Assembly (NCBI GenBank): GCA_951812525.1
Contig: OX638316.1
Location: forward strand, 4,458,506 to 4,522,505
DNA length: 64,000 bases
Reading direction: 5' to 3'
DNA from: an uncultured Poribacteria bacterium
GTDB lineage: Bacteria > Poribacteria > WGA-4E > WGA-3G
The translations under genes and the position numbers were made by a program. Positions 51,390 through 59,463 of the stretch are shown one piece after another. The first letter of the stretch is position 1. Each line of letters begins with the position of its first letter. Below the pieces are notes generated by a model. The model saw only the letters and a program-made list of their open reading frames with translations, was not told where the DNA came from and searched no databases.

Positions 51390-53360
51390 ATGACATCTCC
51401 TGCCACTTCGCAGCACCTTCCACAAACTCCCCACTCCACTTATACTGGCATTACCGCGCGGAGTGTACTTATCGGCATGGTCGGTGTGATATGCCAATGC
51501 CTTGCTACTCCCTATAACGATTTTCACGTCGGCGGCACGTATCTCGCTGGGAACCATCTTCCAATCGCGATTGTCTTTTTCATGCTGGTTTTCATCCTGA
51601 GTGTCAACCTTCTTCTCAGGAGATTGAAACCTGGTACAGAACTGCAAGGTAGCGAACTTCTCGTTGTCTGGGGAATGATGATCGTTGCCTCGGGTATTCC
51701 GTCTTCAGGATTGATGCGATATCTCGTTCCACTCGCTGTGAGTCCGCTATACTTCGCAACACCTGAAAACGAGTGGGTTACCTTATTCCACCAGTATCTT
51801 CCAGACTGGATGGTGGTGAAAGATCCGAAAGCGGTTTTCTATTTTTATGAAAAATTACCGGATGGGGATTCGCTTCCGTGGGGAGCATGGTTGAAACCGA
51901 TTGTAGCGTGGAGTGCGTTTGTCCTCATCTTTTATTTCGTTACGATCTGTTGGACAGTCCTCCTCCGAAAACAGTGGGTAGAACACGAACGATTTACGTT
52001 CCCGATTGTTCAATTGCCGATGGAGATGTTTCAACAACCATCAGGTAGTAGTCTCCTTAACAGATTCTTCAAATCACCGTTGATGTGGTGTGGCTTTGCG
52101 ATACCTGTTATACTGCACGGCTTGAGGGGATTGCATCTCTACATTCCATCTATACCGAGACCTCCCCTCGATTTTTCGATCGCTGCATACTTCACCGAGA
52201 AACCGCTATCCGCCTTGGCGTGGTGGCCCAATGTGCATTTCTTTATATACCCTTCAATCATTGCAATCGTCTATCTGCTTACTCTCGAGATTTCGTTCAG
52301 TTTCTGGTTTTTCTTCATGCTCGGAAAAATGGAAACGGTGTTTATCTACGCAACAGGCTCAAAAGTGAACCAGTGGAATTTCCATCAAAATCAACAGATG
52401 GGGGCGCTGCTAGTTTTTTTTGGATTTATTCTATTTATCGGTAAACGACATTTCGGTCGGGCATTCGCTACTATTTTTGGAAAACACACGGGCGATGATA
52501 GTAACGAACCGCTGCCCTACGTCTGGGCAGTCGGGGGATTGATTGTTGGGATACTACTGCTCACGCTGATATGTAGCTTCGCAGGGATGAGTGTGTGGGT
52601 GGCACTTTTTATGCTGGGTATCTTCCTCGCCATAACAACCGTAGGCACGTGGATGGTCGCCAATGGTGGTTTGCTGTTTATTATTTATTCCTTCCTACCG
52701 AGTGAATTTTTGATTACGCTGTTCGGAAGTGCGCGTACGAATGCACCCAGTTGGACATTGGTGGCTTACGAACGGGTTTTGATGTTCGATATGCGGGAGA
52801 TCTTGATGCCGGGGGTAATGAACAACTTCAAACTGGCGGAACCGTTGCGTCTTAGACAACGTCCGTTTCTACTGGCGATAGGTATTGCTATCGTCTTGGC
52901 AATGGGGGTCTCCTACTATTCCTCTTTAGACCTCGCCTACACACACGGTGCTGTGAATCTACAACACTGGACGTATTTTATTTCCACAACGGTTCCATTT
53001 AACCGACTTACCAGCATCCTCCAAAACCCATCTGGTATTGAATTGGAACGGATCGGCTCGTTTATCTTCGGGGGTTTCTCAATGTTCGGGATGCTCTGGA
53101 TGCGGCACCATTATCTCTGGTGGAAACTTCACCCGATCGGTTATTTACTGATGACGAGTTATGCAAGTTTCTGTTTTTGGGGTTCATTTTTCCTCGGTTG
53201 GCTCCTTAAGTACACGGTTCTGAAGTTTGGCGGTGTTGCGCAGTACCGTAAACTTCGTCCGCTTGTTTTAGGGGTCGTGTTAGGGGAATGCTTCATCGGT
53301 GGTATCTGGATTGTCGTTGGGCTTTTTACGGGTATTGGGTATCGTTTGCTTCCGGGTTAA
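51390..53360 (+). CDS. Large polytopic membrane protein, DUF6785/DUF6784 type (paralogue 2)
   Basis: A 656-residue paralogue of 43981-45867 with the same block order: LQGSELLVVWGM, FATPENEWVTLFHQYLPDW, RKQWVEHERFTFPIVQLPME, LWWKLHPIGYLL, and TVLKFGGVAQYRKLRP followed by LGVVLGE. About 14 hydrophobic segments. Functional residues and substrate are unknown. No Shine-Dalgarno is visible at the ATG because a hairpin element ends just before it. A terminator-like hairpin follows the gene. Confidence 0.78.
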   Translation: MTSPATSQHLPQTPHSTYTGITARSVLIGMVGVICQCLATPYNDFHVGGTYLAGNHLPIAIVFFMLVFILSVNLLLRRLKPGTELQGSELLVVWGMMIVASGIPSSGLMRYLVPLAVSPLYFATPENEWVTLFHQYLPDWMVVKDPKAVFYFYEKLPDGDSLPWGAWLKPIVAWSAFVLIFYFVTICWTVLLRKQWVEHERFTFPIVQLPMEMFQQPSGSSLLNRFFKSPLMWCGFAIPVILHGLRGLHLYIPSIPRPPLDFSIAAYFTEKPLSALAWWPNVHFFIYPSIIAIVYLLTLEISFSFWFFFMLGKMETVFIYATGSKVNQWNFHQNQQMGALLVFFGFILFIGKRHFGRAFATIFGKHTGDDSNEPLPYVWAVGGLIVGILLLTLICSFAGMSVWVALFMLGIFLAITTVGTWMVANGGLLFIIYSFLPSEFLITLFGSARTNAPSWTLVAYERVLMFDMREILMPGVMNNFKLAEPLRLRQRPFLLAIGIAIVLAMGVSYYSSLDLAYTHGAVNLQHWTYFISTTVPFNRLTSILQNPSGIELERIGSFIFGGFSMFGMLWMRHHYLWWKLHPIGYLLMTSYASFCFWGSFFLGWLLKYTVLKFGGVAQYRKLRPLVLGVVLGECFIGGIWIVVGLFTGIGYRLLPG

Positions 53361-53419
53361 TATGGCAGACCCTGCCTTCCTCCTAAAGCTGCCCTATTTG
53401 GTGCGGTTTTATACAAGAT

Positions 53420-53441
53420 TTGCCCTGTTGGGGGCAATTTT
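53420..53441 (+). terminator. Possible rho-independent terminator
   Basis: Stem TTGCCC / GGGCAA with loop TGTTGG followed by TTTT, 60 bases past the DUF6785-type stop codon. The stem is short, so strength is uncertain. Confidence 0.45.
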
Positions 53442-53530
53442 CGTCGAGAATATCAGTAGAGAAGGCATTTAGGCTGGCACGAGATTTGCTATGATACCTA
53501 ACAGTGGAATCGAAGAATGAAAGTCGGAAG

Positions 53531-53557
53531 TCGGGATTCGGAGATCTCTCCTACAGG
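53531..53557. repeat. Family-B REP-like hairpin
   Basis: GTCGGGATTCGGAGATCTCTCCTACAG, arms GGGAT/ATCTC with one decayed pair and the CTAC foot, in the 300-base gene-free interval before the LarA-like gene. Confidence 0.7.
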
Positions 53558-53588
53558 AACGCATGCCCTTGTAATTTGGCAAAAAGAC

Positions 53589-53618
53589 TTGCAATACGGC
53601 TATAAACTATGCTAAAAT
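53589..53618 (+). promoter_or_regulatory. Promoter of the LarA-like gene
   Basis: TTGCAA (53589-53594), 18 bases, TAAAAT (53613-53618). Predicted start near 53625. A GGAGG at 53632-53636 is too far (28 bases) from the ATG at 53664 to act as its ribosome site. Confidence 0.55.
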
Positions 53619-53663
53619 AGATTAAAAATTGGAGGCATACCGGGACTCAGTTAAAACCATCGC

Positions 53664-55214
53664 ATGAAATATTTTACCTACTTCGGAAACGATCTCATCA
53701 ACGCGAAATTGCCGGATAATTCAGAGGTTTATTACGCTAAGCCACCGTTGCCCGGAATTAAGCGTGATGCGCTCAGTGAACATACACAGCGTGCTTTTGA
53801 AAACCCACTTGAGATGCCGCCGTTGCATGAACTCGTTGATGGCAACTCTAAAGTCCTCATTCTCTTTGACGATAACTGCCAACCTTTTCCACTCACCAAA
53901 AAACCGGATATGCGGCAGATTATGATTGAGACGCTTCTGAAGATGCTATCTGGGTACGGCGTGGAAAAAAAGAACATTCAACTGATATGTGCTGTTGCAC
54001 TGCACCGTAAGATGAAGGAGCACGAACTCGCCTATATGCTTGGGAAAGATATTATGGACGAGTTCTATCCAGATCAGCTTAGAAACTTTGATGCGGAAGA
54101 TGTTGACCAGATTGCTTATGTAGGGAAGACAGAAAAGGATGAAGTGGTTGAGACGGATAAGGCAGTTCTTGAATCCGATTTGGTGATTTATGTCGATATG
54201 ATACAGATTCCGCTCAACGGTGGGCATAAGTCTGTAGCGGTGGGTCTCGGCACGTATAACTCTATTGCGCCACACCACTCACCACACATGACCTCGGAGA
54301 GTCCGCATGTGATGCAACCTGAAGGTTCACACATGCATGCGTGTATTGAGCGGATGAGTCGTCTTATTCAGAAAGAGACACCTATCTTGGTTCTCGAAGC
54401 GGCGATGAATGGCGCGATCTATCCGTTTCATCTTCGCTACGTCGGGAAACCTAACCGGGACTGCAACATTGCAGAGCGGGTTGTGAAAACCTTCACACCG
54501 GCAACTTTGTCGCTTTTACCTGAATCGGCGCGTTACTCGATTCTTAAGAGTGTGCGGACGGACTACGAGCCGATACAGATTAACGCAGGCGATATTGATG
54601 CTGTCCACGCCAGGACGTTGGCGTCAATGAAGGAGCAGTTGACCGTAGACATTCCACGTCAGTTCAGCACGTTGGTGTTTGGATTGCCTGATATGAGTCC
54701 TTATGCCGTTGATGCGCGTATCAATCCTGTGTTGGTGGTCAGTGACGTCTTGGGTTATGTTTTCAACTGGTTCTATAACAAACCCATCATCAAAAAAAAT
54801 GGGGTTGTTATTCTCATGAATCCAACTTATGAGATCTTCCACGAGGAGTATCACGTTGCCTATAAGATGTTTTACGATGAGGTCCTTGCTGATACCACAG
54901 AGCCCTTTGAGATGCAACAGAAGTTTCAGGAAAAATATGCGAAAGACCCGTATTTGATTGAATGCTATCGGGACAGGTTTGCACATCACGGTTTCCATCC
55001 GTTTACTGTCTGGTATTGGGCGACGTATCCGCTGAAATATCTTTCAAAGGTAATTCTCGTCGGACCAAAGGAGCCACGAGTGGCGCAACGCTTGGGTGTT
55101 GATTGGGCAAAAAATTTGGATGATGCGCTTGCAATGGCACGCGAAATCTCAGGTGATGATGATGTCGTTGCTTTGACGATGCCTCCGTTTTTCTATGCAA
55201 ATGTTGGAGGATAG
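53664..55214 (+). CDS. LarA-family protein (nickel-pincer racemase-like), divergent
   Basis: A 516-residue protein with the LarA N-domain order: LILFDDNCQPFP (LarA D-x-T-R-P region, Arg replaced), AVALHRKM (the A-t-G-x-H-R segment), then GGHKSVAVGLGTYNSI, whose Lys corresponds to the residue that binds the nickel-pincer cofactor, followed by APHHSPH. The E-P-H segment before it, which supplies one catalytic His in lactate racemase, reads QIPLN here. No larB, larC or larE is adjacent. It is likely a racemase or epimerase for another 2-hydroxy acid, or cofactor-independent. The ATG has no good ribosome site. Confidence 0.78.
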   Translation: MKYFTYFGNDLINAKLPDNSEVYYAKPPLPGIKRDALSEHTQRAFENPLEMPPLHELVDGNSKVLILFDDNCQPFPLTKKPDMRQIMIETLLKMLSGYGVEKKNIQLICAVALHRKMKEHELAYMLGKDIMDEFYPDQLRNFDAEDVDQIAYVGKTEKDEVVETDKAVLESDLVIYVDMIQIPLNGGHKSVAVGLGTYNSIAPHHSPHMTSESPHVMQPEGSHMHACIERMSRLIQKETPILVLEAAMNGAIYPFHLRYVGKPNRDCNIAERVVKTFTPATLSLLPESARYSILKSVRTDYEPIQINAGDIDAVHARTLASMKEQLTVDIPRQFSTLVFGLPDMSPYAVDARINPVLVVSDVLGYVFNWFYNKPIIKKNGVVILMNPTYEIFHEEYHVAYKMFYDEVLADTTEPFEMQQKFQEKYAKDPYLIECYRDRFAHHGFHPFTVWYWATYPLKYLSKVILVGPKEPRVAQRLGVDWAKNLDDALAMAREISGDDDVVALTMPPFFYANVGG

Positions 55215-55280
55215 TTTTCTATTCTCACTACGAAGCAATAGCACTCCGCTGGCGTGCAAGCACCATACAGTCGGATAGGA

Positions 55281-55303
55281 GCGAGGTTGGAAACCTCGCC
55301 TAC
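55281..55303. repeat. Family-A REP-like hairpin
   Basis: GCGAGGTT-GGA-AACCTCGC followed by CTAC, between the LarA-like and MetE-like genes. Confidence 0.8.
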
Positions 55304-55330
55304 TAATGCTAAGGAACAATCAGCGATCTT

Positions 55331-56365
55331 ATGAAAGAATCGGATATTTTAATACCTACCAGTACTATCGGAAGTTATGCACCACCGAGTTGGTTGTGTG
55401 TGACGTTGGAAGCGATTGGACGCGGGGAACTCGGTGAAACTGACATTAACGAAACTTTTGATGACGCAGTTCGCACGGCTATTGCTGATCAAGAACGTGC
55501 TGGCGTTGACATCATCACAGAGGGAGAGATGCGCCGTCAGGACTTTGTTCTCGGTTTCTATGAACGGCTTGCCGGATTAGAAGAGCTGCCAGCACCGAGA
55601 ACACAGGGACCCGATGGACACGATCAGCGCGGGAAATGGTTGCCGTCTGTTCCACTCGCGGCACCTGATGGACTTGGTATCCTGGCGGAATTTGAATTCG
55701 CGAAAGATGAAACGACGAAGCCGCTCAAGGTGACATGTCCGGGTCCGTTTACGCTTTCTGGACGTATTCAGACGGGCGGTATCTATAAAGAACGCCTTGA
55801 AGTTGCCTACGCCTGTGCAGAGATTATCAATACAGAACTTCGGCAGCTGGTTGCCGCAGGGGCAGAATTCATCCAACTCGACGAACCTTCTTATGCTGTG
55901 TATCCAGATCGACCGCAGGAATTTGTGAAGTTGTTCAACCACACCATTGAAGGTGTGTCGGCTAAAATTGGTCTGCATATCTGTTTCGGGAACTACCGCG
56001 GTAGGGCTGTCGGCAAACGTTCATATCGTCCACTCTTTCCACATATTCTTGATGCGAATTTCGACCAACTTGCCCTTGAATTTGCTAATCGAGAGATGGC
56101 AGAAATCGCCTTGTGGAGTGACTTTCCAAACGACAAAGAACTCGCCGCAGGTTTGATTGATGTAAAAAACTACTACGTAGAAACACCAGAGGATGTTGCT
56201 GCGCTCCTACGTGAAGTACTCAAACATGTCCGTCCTGAGAAACTTGGTATCACACCGGATTGCGGTTTTAGCCAGACTGCACGATGGGCAGCTGCCGCAA
56301 AACTAGAAGCGATGGTAGCCGGTACTGAGATTGTTCGTCAGGAATTAACAGGCACAACATCGTAA
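55331..56365 (+). CDS. MetE C-terminal-domain-like protein (cobalamin-independent methionine synthase family)
   Basis: A 344-residue single-barrel relative of MetE (whose full form is about 750 residues). Zinc-thiol ligands are visible as His and Cys in LHICFGN, a later Glu/Asp region (LWSDFPNDKE) and Cys in TPDCGF. The N-terminal IGSYAPP and EGEMRRQDF are family-typical. Small forms of this family transfer methyl from corrinoid proteins, folates or other donors to thiols; the donor here is unknown. It precedes the ClpX-like gene by 17 bases. Confidence 0.87.
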   Translation: MKESDILIPTSTIGSYAPPSWLCVTLEAIGRGELGETDINETFDDAVRTAIADQERAGVDIITEGEMRRQDFVLGFYERLAGLEELPAPRTQGPDGHDQRGKWLPSVPLAAPDGLGILAEFEFAKDETTKPLKVTCPGPFTLSGRIQTGGIYKERLEVAYACAEIINTELRQLVAAGAEFIQLDEPSYAVYPDRPQEFVKLFNHTIEGVSAKIGLHICFGNYRGRAVGKRSYRPLFPHILDANFDQLALEFANREMAEIALWSDFPNDKELAAGLIDVKNYYVETPEDVAALLREVLKHVRPEKLGITPDCGFSQTARWAAAAKLEAMVAGTEIVRQELTGTTS

Positions 56366-56382
56366 GAGAAGAGTCCAAGACC

Positions 56383-57948
56383 ATGAATACAAACAAAAAA
56401 ATACCCACTCCTGAAGAGATTGAAAAAGAGTTTCAAGAATTCGTCCAACGGAAGTACGGTGGTAACGTTCGCGTGGTTAACGCGACTGCGAATCAACAGA
56501 CACCGGATGCACAAACTGAAGAACCTGAGCCGAAAAAGACTTTCGATTTGAAGTTTGACCTCAAGCCGAAGGAAATCAAGAAATATCTTGATCGGTATGT
56601 TATTCAGCAGGACGAAGCAAAGAAGGCACTCGCTATTGCTGTCTGTGACCACTATAACCATGTGCGGGAATGCCACGAAAACCCAAGTGCGGCTGATACC
56701 GACTACTCAAAACAGAACATTGTTATGCTCGGTCCAACGGGCGTTGGTAAAACGTATCTCATCCGACACATTGCTAAACTTATCGGTGTGCCGTTTGTGA
56801 AAGCGGATGCCACCCGATTTAGCGAAACGGGTTACGTTGGTGCGAATGTAGATGACTTGATTCGTGAATTGGTAGCACAAGCTGAAGATAACCTTGAATT
56901 GGCACAATACGGCATCATCTATCTTGATGAGGCGGATAAGATTGCGACCCCACCGAATATCATGGGACGCGACGTCAGTGGACGCGGCGTGCAGATCGGA
57001 CTTCTCAAATTGATGGAGGAGACCGAAGTGGACCTACGCGCCGGCAACGATATGGCTTCTCAGATGCGTGCCGCAATGGAATTTCAGAAAAGCGGGAAGG
57101 TCGATAAAGAGGTTATCAACACTCGCCACATTCTTTTTATCATCAGTGGTGCATTCACCGGTATGGAGAAGATTATCAAGAAGAGACTGCATCAAAGTAG
57201 AATCGGGTTCAATGCCGATGTTGTCAGTCAAAGCGATGATGCGGCATACCATTTTGAGCATGTCGCACCGCGGGACTTTATTGATTTTGGTTTCGAGCCT
57301 GAATTCATTGGACGACTCCCTGTGCATGTGGTTTGCACAGAACTTGCGGTAGATGATCTTTTTTACATTCTGAAACACTCCGAAGGCTCCATTATCCGTC
57401 AATATGAGAACGCTTTTCGGGCGTATGGTATCACGGTTCTGTTTGCAGACAATGGGCTACGTCGAATTGCCGAGAAAGCTATTGAACAGAAAACCGGGGC
57501 GCGTGCCTTAATGACGGTCTGTGAAAAGGTTCTGCGCGACTATAAGTTTGAACTCCCGTCCACAGGTGTTAACGAATTTGTTGTCACTGCTGAAGTGGTC
57601 GATGACCCGGATACCGAACTAAAGCACATAATCGCGGATACTGAACATAACCGGAATACGGTGATGCGCGAGCAGATTCGCCGATATGAAGCACAGTTTC
57701 ATGGAGAACATCAATTGCAAATCCGATTCGACGACGAAGCGACTGCTCTCATTTGCAAACGGGCGATCGCTGATGAAAGATCGATACAACAAGTATGCGA
57801 TGGACTCCTTGAAAGCTACCAGCACGGTCTGAACCTCATCAAACAGAACACTGGACAATCCACATTTACCTTTCCAAAGTCAGTCGTGGAAAATCCTGAC
57901 CAACTCCTTGAAGAATGGATCCGCGAATCGTACACCACAAAACGTTGA
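56383..57948 (+). CDS. ClpX-like AAA+ unfoldase lacking the zinc domain
   Basis: A 521-residue ATPase. Walker A GPTGVGKT (117-124), Walker B IIYLDEAD (178-185), pore loop GYVG (150-153), Arg finger in EFIGRLP (306-312) and sensor-2 GARAL are all ClpX-like. IGF (274-276), the ClpP-docking tripeptide, is present. The N-terminal four-Cys zinc domain that selects ClpX clients is absent; instead there is a charged 60-residue leader. Beyond residue 405 a C-terminal extension of about 115 residues is not in standard ClpX. No clpP or lon is adjacent. Probably a specialised unfoldase that may still use ClpP. Confidence 0.88.
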   Translation: MNTNKKIPTPEEIEKEFQEFVQRKYGGNVRVVNATANQQTPDAQTEEPEPKKTFDLKFDLKPKEIKKYLDRYVIQQDEAKKALAIAVCDHYNHVRECHENPSAADTDYSKQNIVMLGPTGVGKTYLIRHIAKLIGVPFVKADATRFSETGYVGANVDDLIRELVAQAEDNLELAQYGIIYLDEADKIATPPNIMGRDVSGRGVQIGLLKLMEETEVDLRAGNDMASQMRAAMEFQKSGKVDKEVINTRHILFIISGAFTGMEKIIKKRLHQSRIGFNADVVSQSDDAAYHFEHVAPRDFIDFGFEPEFIGRLPVHVVCTELAVDDLFYILKHSEGSIIRQYENAFRAYGITVLFADNGLRRIAEKAIEQKTGARALMTVCEKVLRDYKFELPSTGVNEFVVTAEVVDDPDTELKHIIADTEHNRNTVMREQIRRYEAQFHGEHQLQIRFDDEATALICKRAIADERSIQQVCDGLLESYQHGLNLIKQNTGQSTFTFPKSVVENPDQLLEEWIRESYTTKR

Positions 57949-57985
57949 ATAACCTGAACTGTAAGACAAGACCCAAGAAAAAAAT

Positions 57986-58738
57986 ATGAACACTGAACAT
58001 AAGAGATCTTTATCCCCCGAACCGATAGATATCCGAGAAACCGGTGCGCCGATTGATGGTGAATTACAATTTAGTGACCGGCGACTGTTTTTTCAACTGC
58101 ATGTCTTTGAGGGATGCTTGAATCCTAAATTGATTATAGAAATACTGGCAAAGCGTAGTTTAAATGCGGTATTATACGACGATTTGAACCATCCGACGGG
58201 GATTGGTGTACTTTTTGTTGCAGAGAACCCAGCAGCGTTGATGGCAGAATCGCGTACTCTACTTCTAAAAACACAGGAGCTGCCTGATCTTTCGTATCGT
58301 CCCGAAATGACGATGGTCGGTCGGACGTATTCAAGCGGCAGAGAGCCGAATTTAGAAGAGTGGCTTATCAACAGACCGCGCCAAAATGTTCTTAATCCCG
58401 ATTTTCCGTGGGCGATTTGGTATCCGCTGCGCCGAAAACCTGACTTTTATCGTCTTGACCAGCGTGAACGCGGCAGAATTTTAGCGGAACACGCGATGCT
58501 CGGACGGAGTTACGCCTCTGGTGGGTATGCCAGTGACATTCGGCTTTCCTGCTTCGGGTTAGATACGAACGACAATGAATTCGTAATTGGGTTAGTCGGT
58601 CCCGAATTATATCCGCTATCACGGCTCATACAGGATATGCGCCAAACAGAGCAGACTACGAAATACATTGAATCGCTTGGTCCTTTCTTTATTGGAAAGG
58701 TACGGAAGCAATTTGGGACGGATGAAGACAAAAAATGA
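57986..58738 (+). CDS. Chlorite dismutase/HemQ-family protein
   Basis: A 250-residue protein with the second ferredoxin-like half of the Cld family well preserved: AIWYPLRRKPDFY, RGRILAEHAMLGRSYA, IRLSCFGLDTNDNEFVIGLVG and DMRQTEQTTKYIESLGPFFIGKV. In HemQ this family decarboxylates coproheme; in others it handles chlorite or peroxide. The His in EHAMLGR fits a conserved position, but whether it ligates heme needs an alignment. The first half is divergent. Its stop overlaps the next start by four bases (ATGA), implying translational coupling to the ABC-2 permease. Confidence 0.8.
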   Translation: MNTEHKRSLSPEPIDIRETGAPIDGELQFSDRRLFFQLHVFEGCLNPKLIIEILAKRSLNAVLYDDLNHPTGIGVLFVAENPAALMAESRTLLLKTQELPDLSYRPEMTMVGRTYSSGREPNLEEWLINRPRQNVLNPDFPWAIWYPLRRKPDFYRLDQRERGRILAEHAMLGRSYASGGYASDIRLSCFGLDTNDNEFVIGLVGPELYPLSRLIQDMRQTEQTTKYIESLGPFFIGKVRKQFGTDEDKK

Positions 58739-59460
58739 GAAATATCCTTGCCGTTTGCACAAAAGAACTTTACACCTATTTTGTCTCGCCGATCGCCTAT
58801 TTCGTCTGTTTTGTCTTTACAGCGATTTCAGGTTTTCTTTTCTCTATTCTGCTCATCAGTACAAGTAACATGGGTGGCACCGGTGCGGATGTAATGCAGA
58901 CCCTCTTCGGGAATATGGCTATCATTCTGCTCTTCTTTACACCTGTATTGACGATGAAGCTTTTCGCGGAGGAACGGAAATCGGGAACGATTGAACTCCT
59001 TCTTACCTCCCCAATCACAGATGGACAAGTAGTCCTCGGTAAATTTCTGGCGAGTTGCCTACTTGTGCTTATCATGCTTGCTTTGACGCTGTTGTTCCCG
59101 TTACTTGCACAACGCTTCGGACACATGGATGCGGGTCCCTTGTTAAGCGGTTACCTCGGCATTATCTTGATTAGTTCTTCCTTCCTTGCCCTAGGTCTAC
59201 TCATGTCATCAATGTGCAAAAATCAACTCGTTGCGGCACTGACGAGTTTCGGTATTCTGATAACGCTTTGGGTAATCGGTTCGCTCTCAGCTCGCGGCGG
59301 TCCAATCGGTAAATTCCTGAGCTATCTGTCCCTACCTGAACATTACTATGATTTTGCGCGCGGTGTGATCCTTCTCAAAGATGTCGTCTACTACGTCAGT
59401 TTCACATGCGTTTGCCTGTTTGCAACTTTCAAGTCCATTGAGTCATCAAAATGGAGGTAG
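58735..59460 (+). CDS. ABC-2 type transporter permease (GldF-like)
   Basis: A 241-residue membrane protein with about six helices. It opens with RNILAVCTKELYTYFVSPIA and carries the amphipathic coupling helix KLFAEERKSGTIELLLTSPI, typical of ABC-2/GldF permeases. It overlaps the upstream gene by four bases and is followed by the GldG-like gene after three. In related clusters an ATPase gene precedes the permease; here the Cld-family gene takes that place. Confidence 0.9.
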   Translation: MRNILAVCTKELYTYFVSPIAYFVCFVFTAISGFLFSILLISTSNMGGTGADVMQTLFGNMAIILLFFTPVLTMKLFAEERKSGTIELLLTSPITDGQVVLGKFLASCLLVLIMLALTLLFPLLAQRFGHMDAGPLLSGYLGIILISSSFLALGLLMSSMCKNQLVAALTSFGILITLWVIGSLSARGGPIGKFLSYLSLPEHYYDFARGVILLKDVVYYVSFTCVCLFATFKSIESSKWR

Positions 59461-59463
59461 GGG

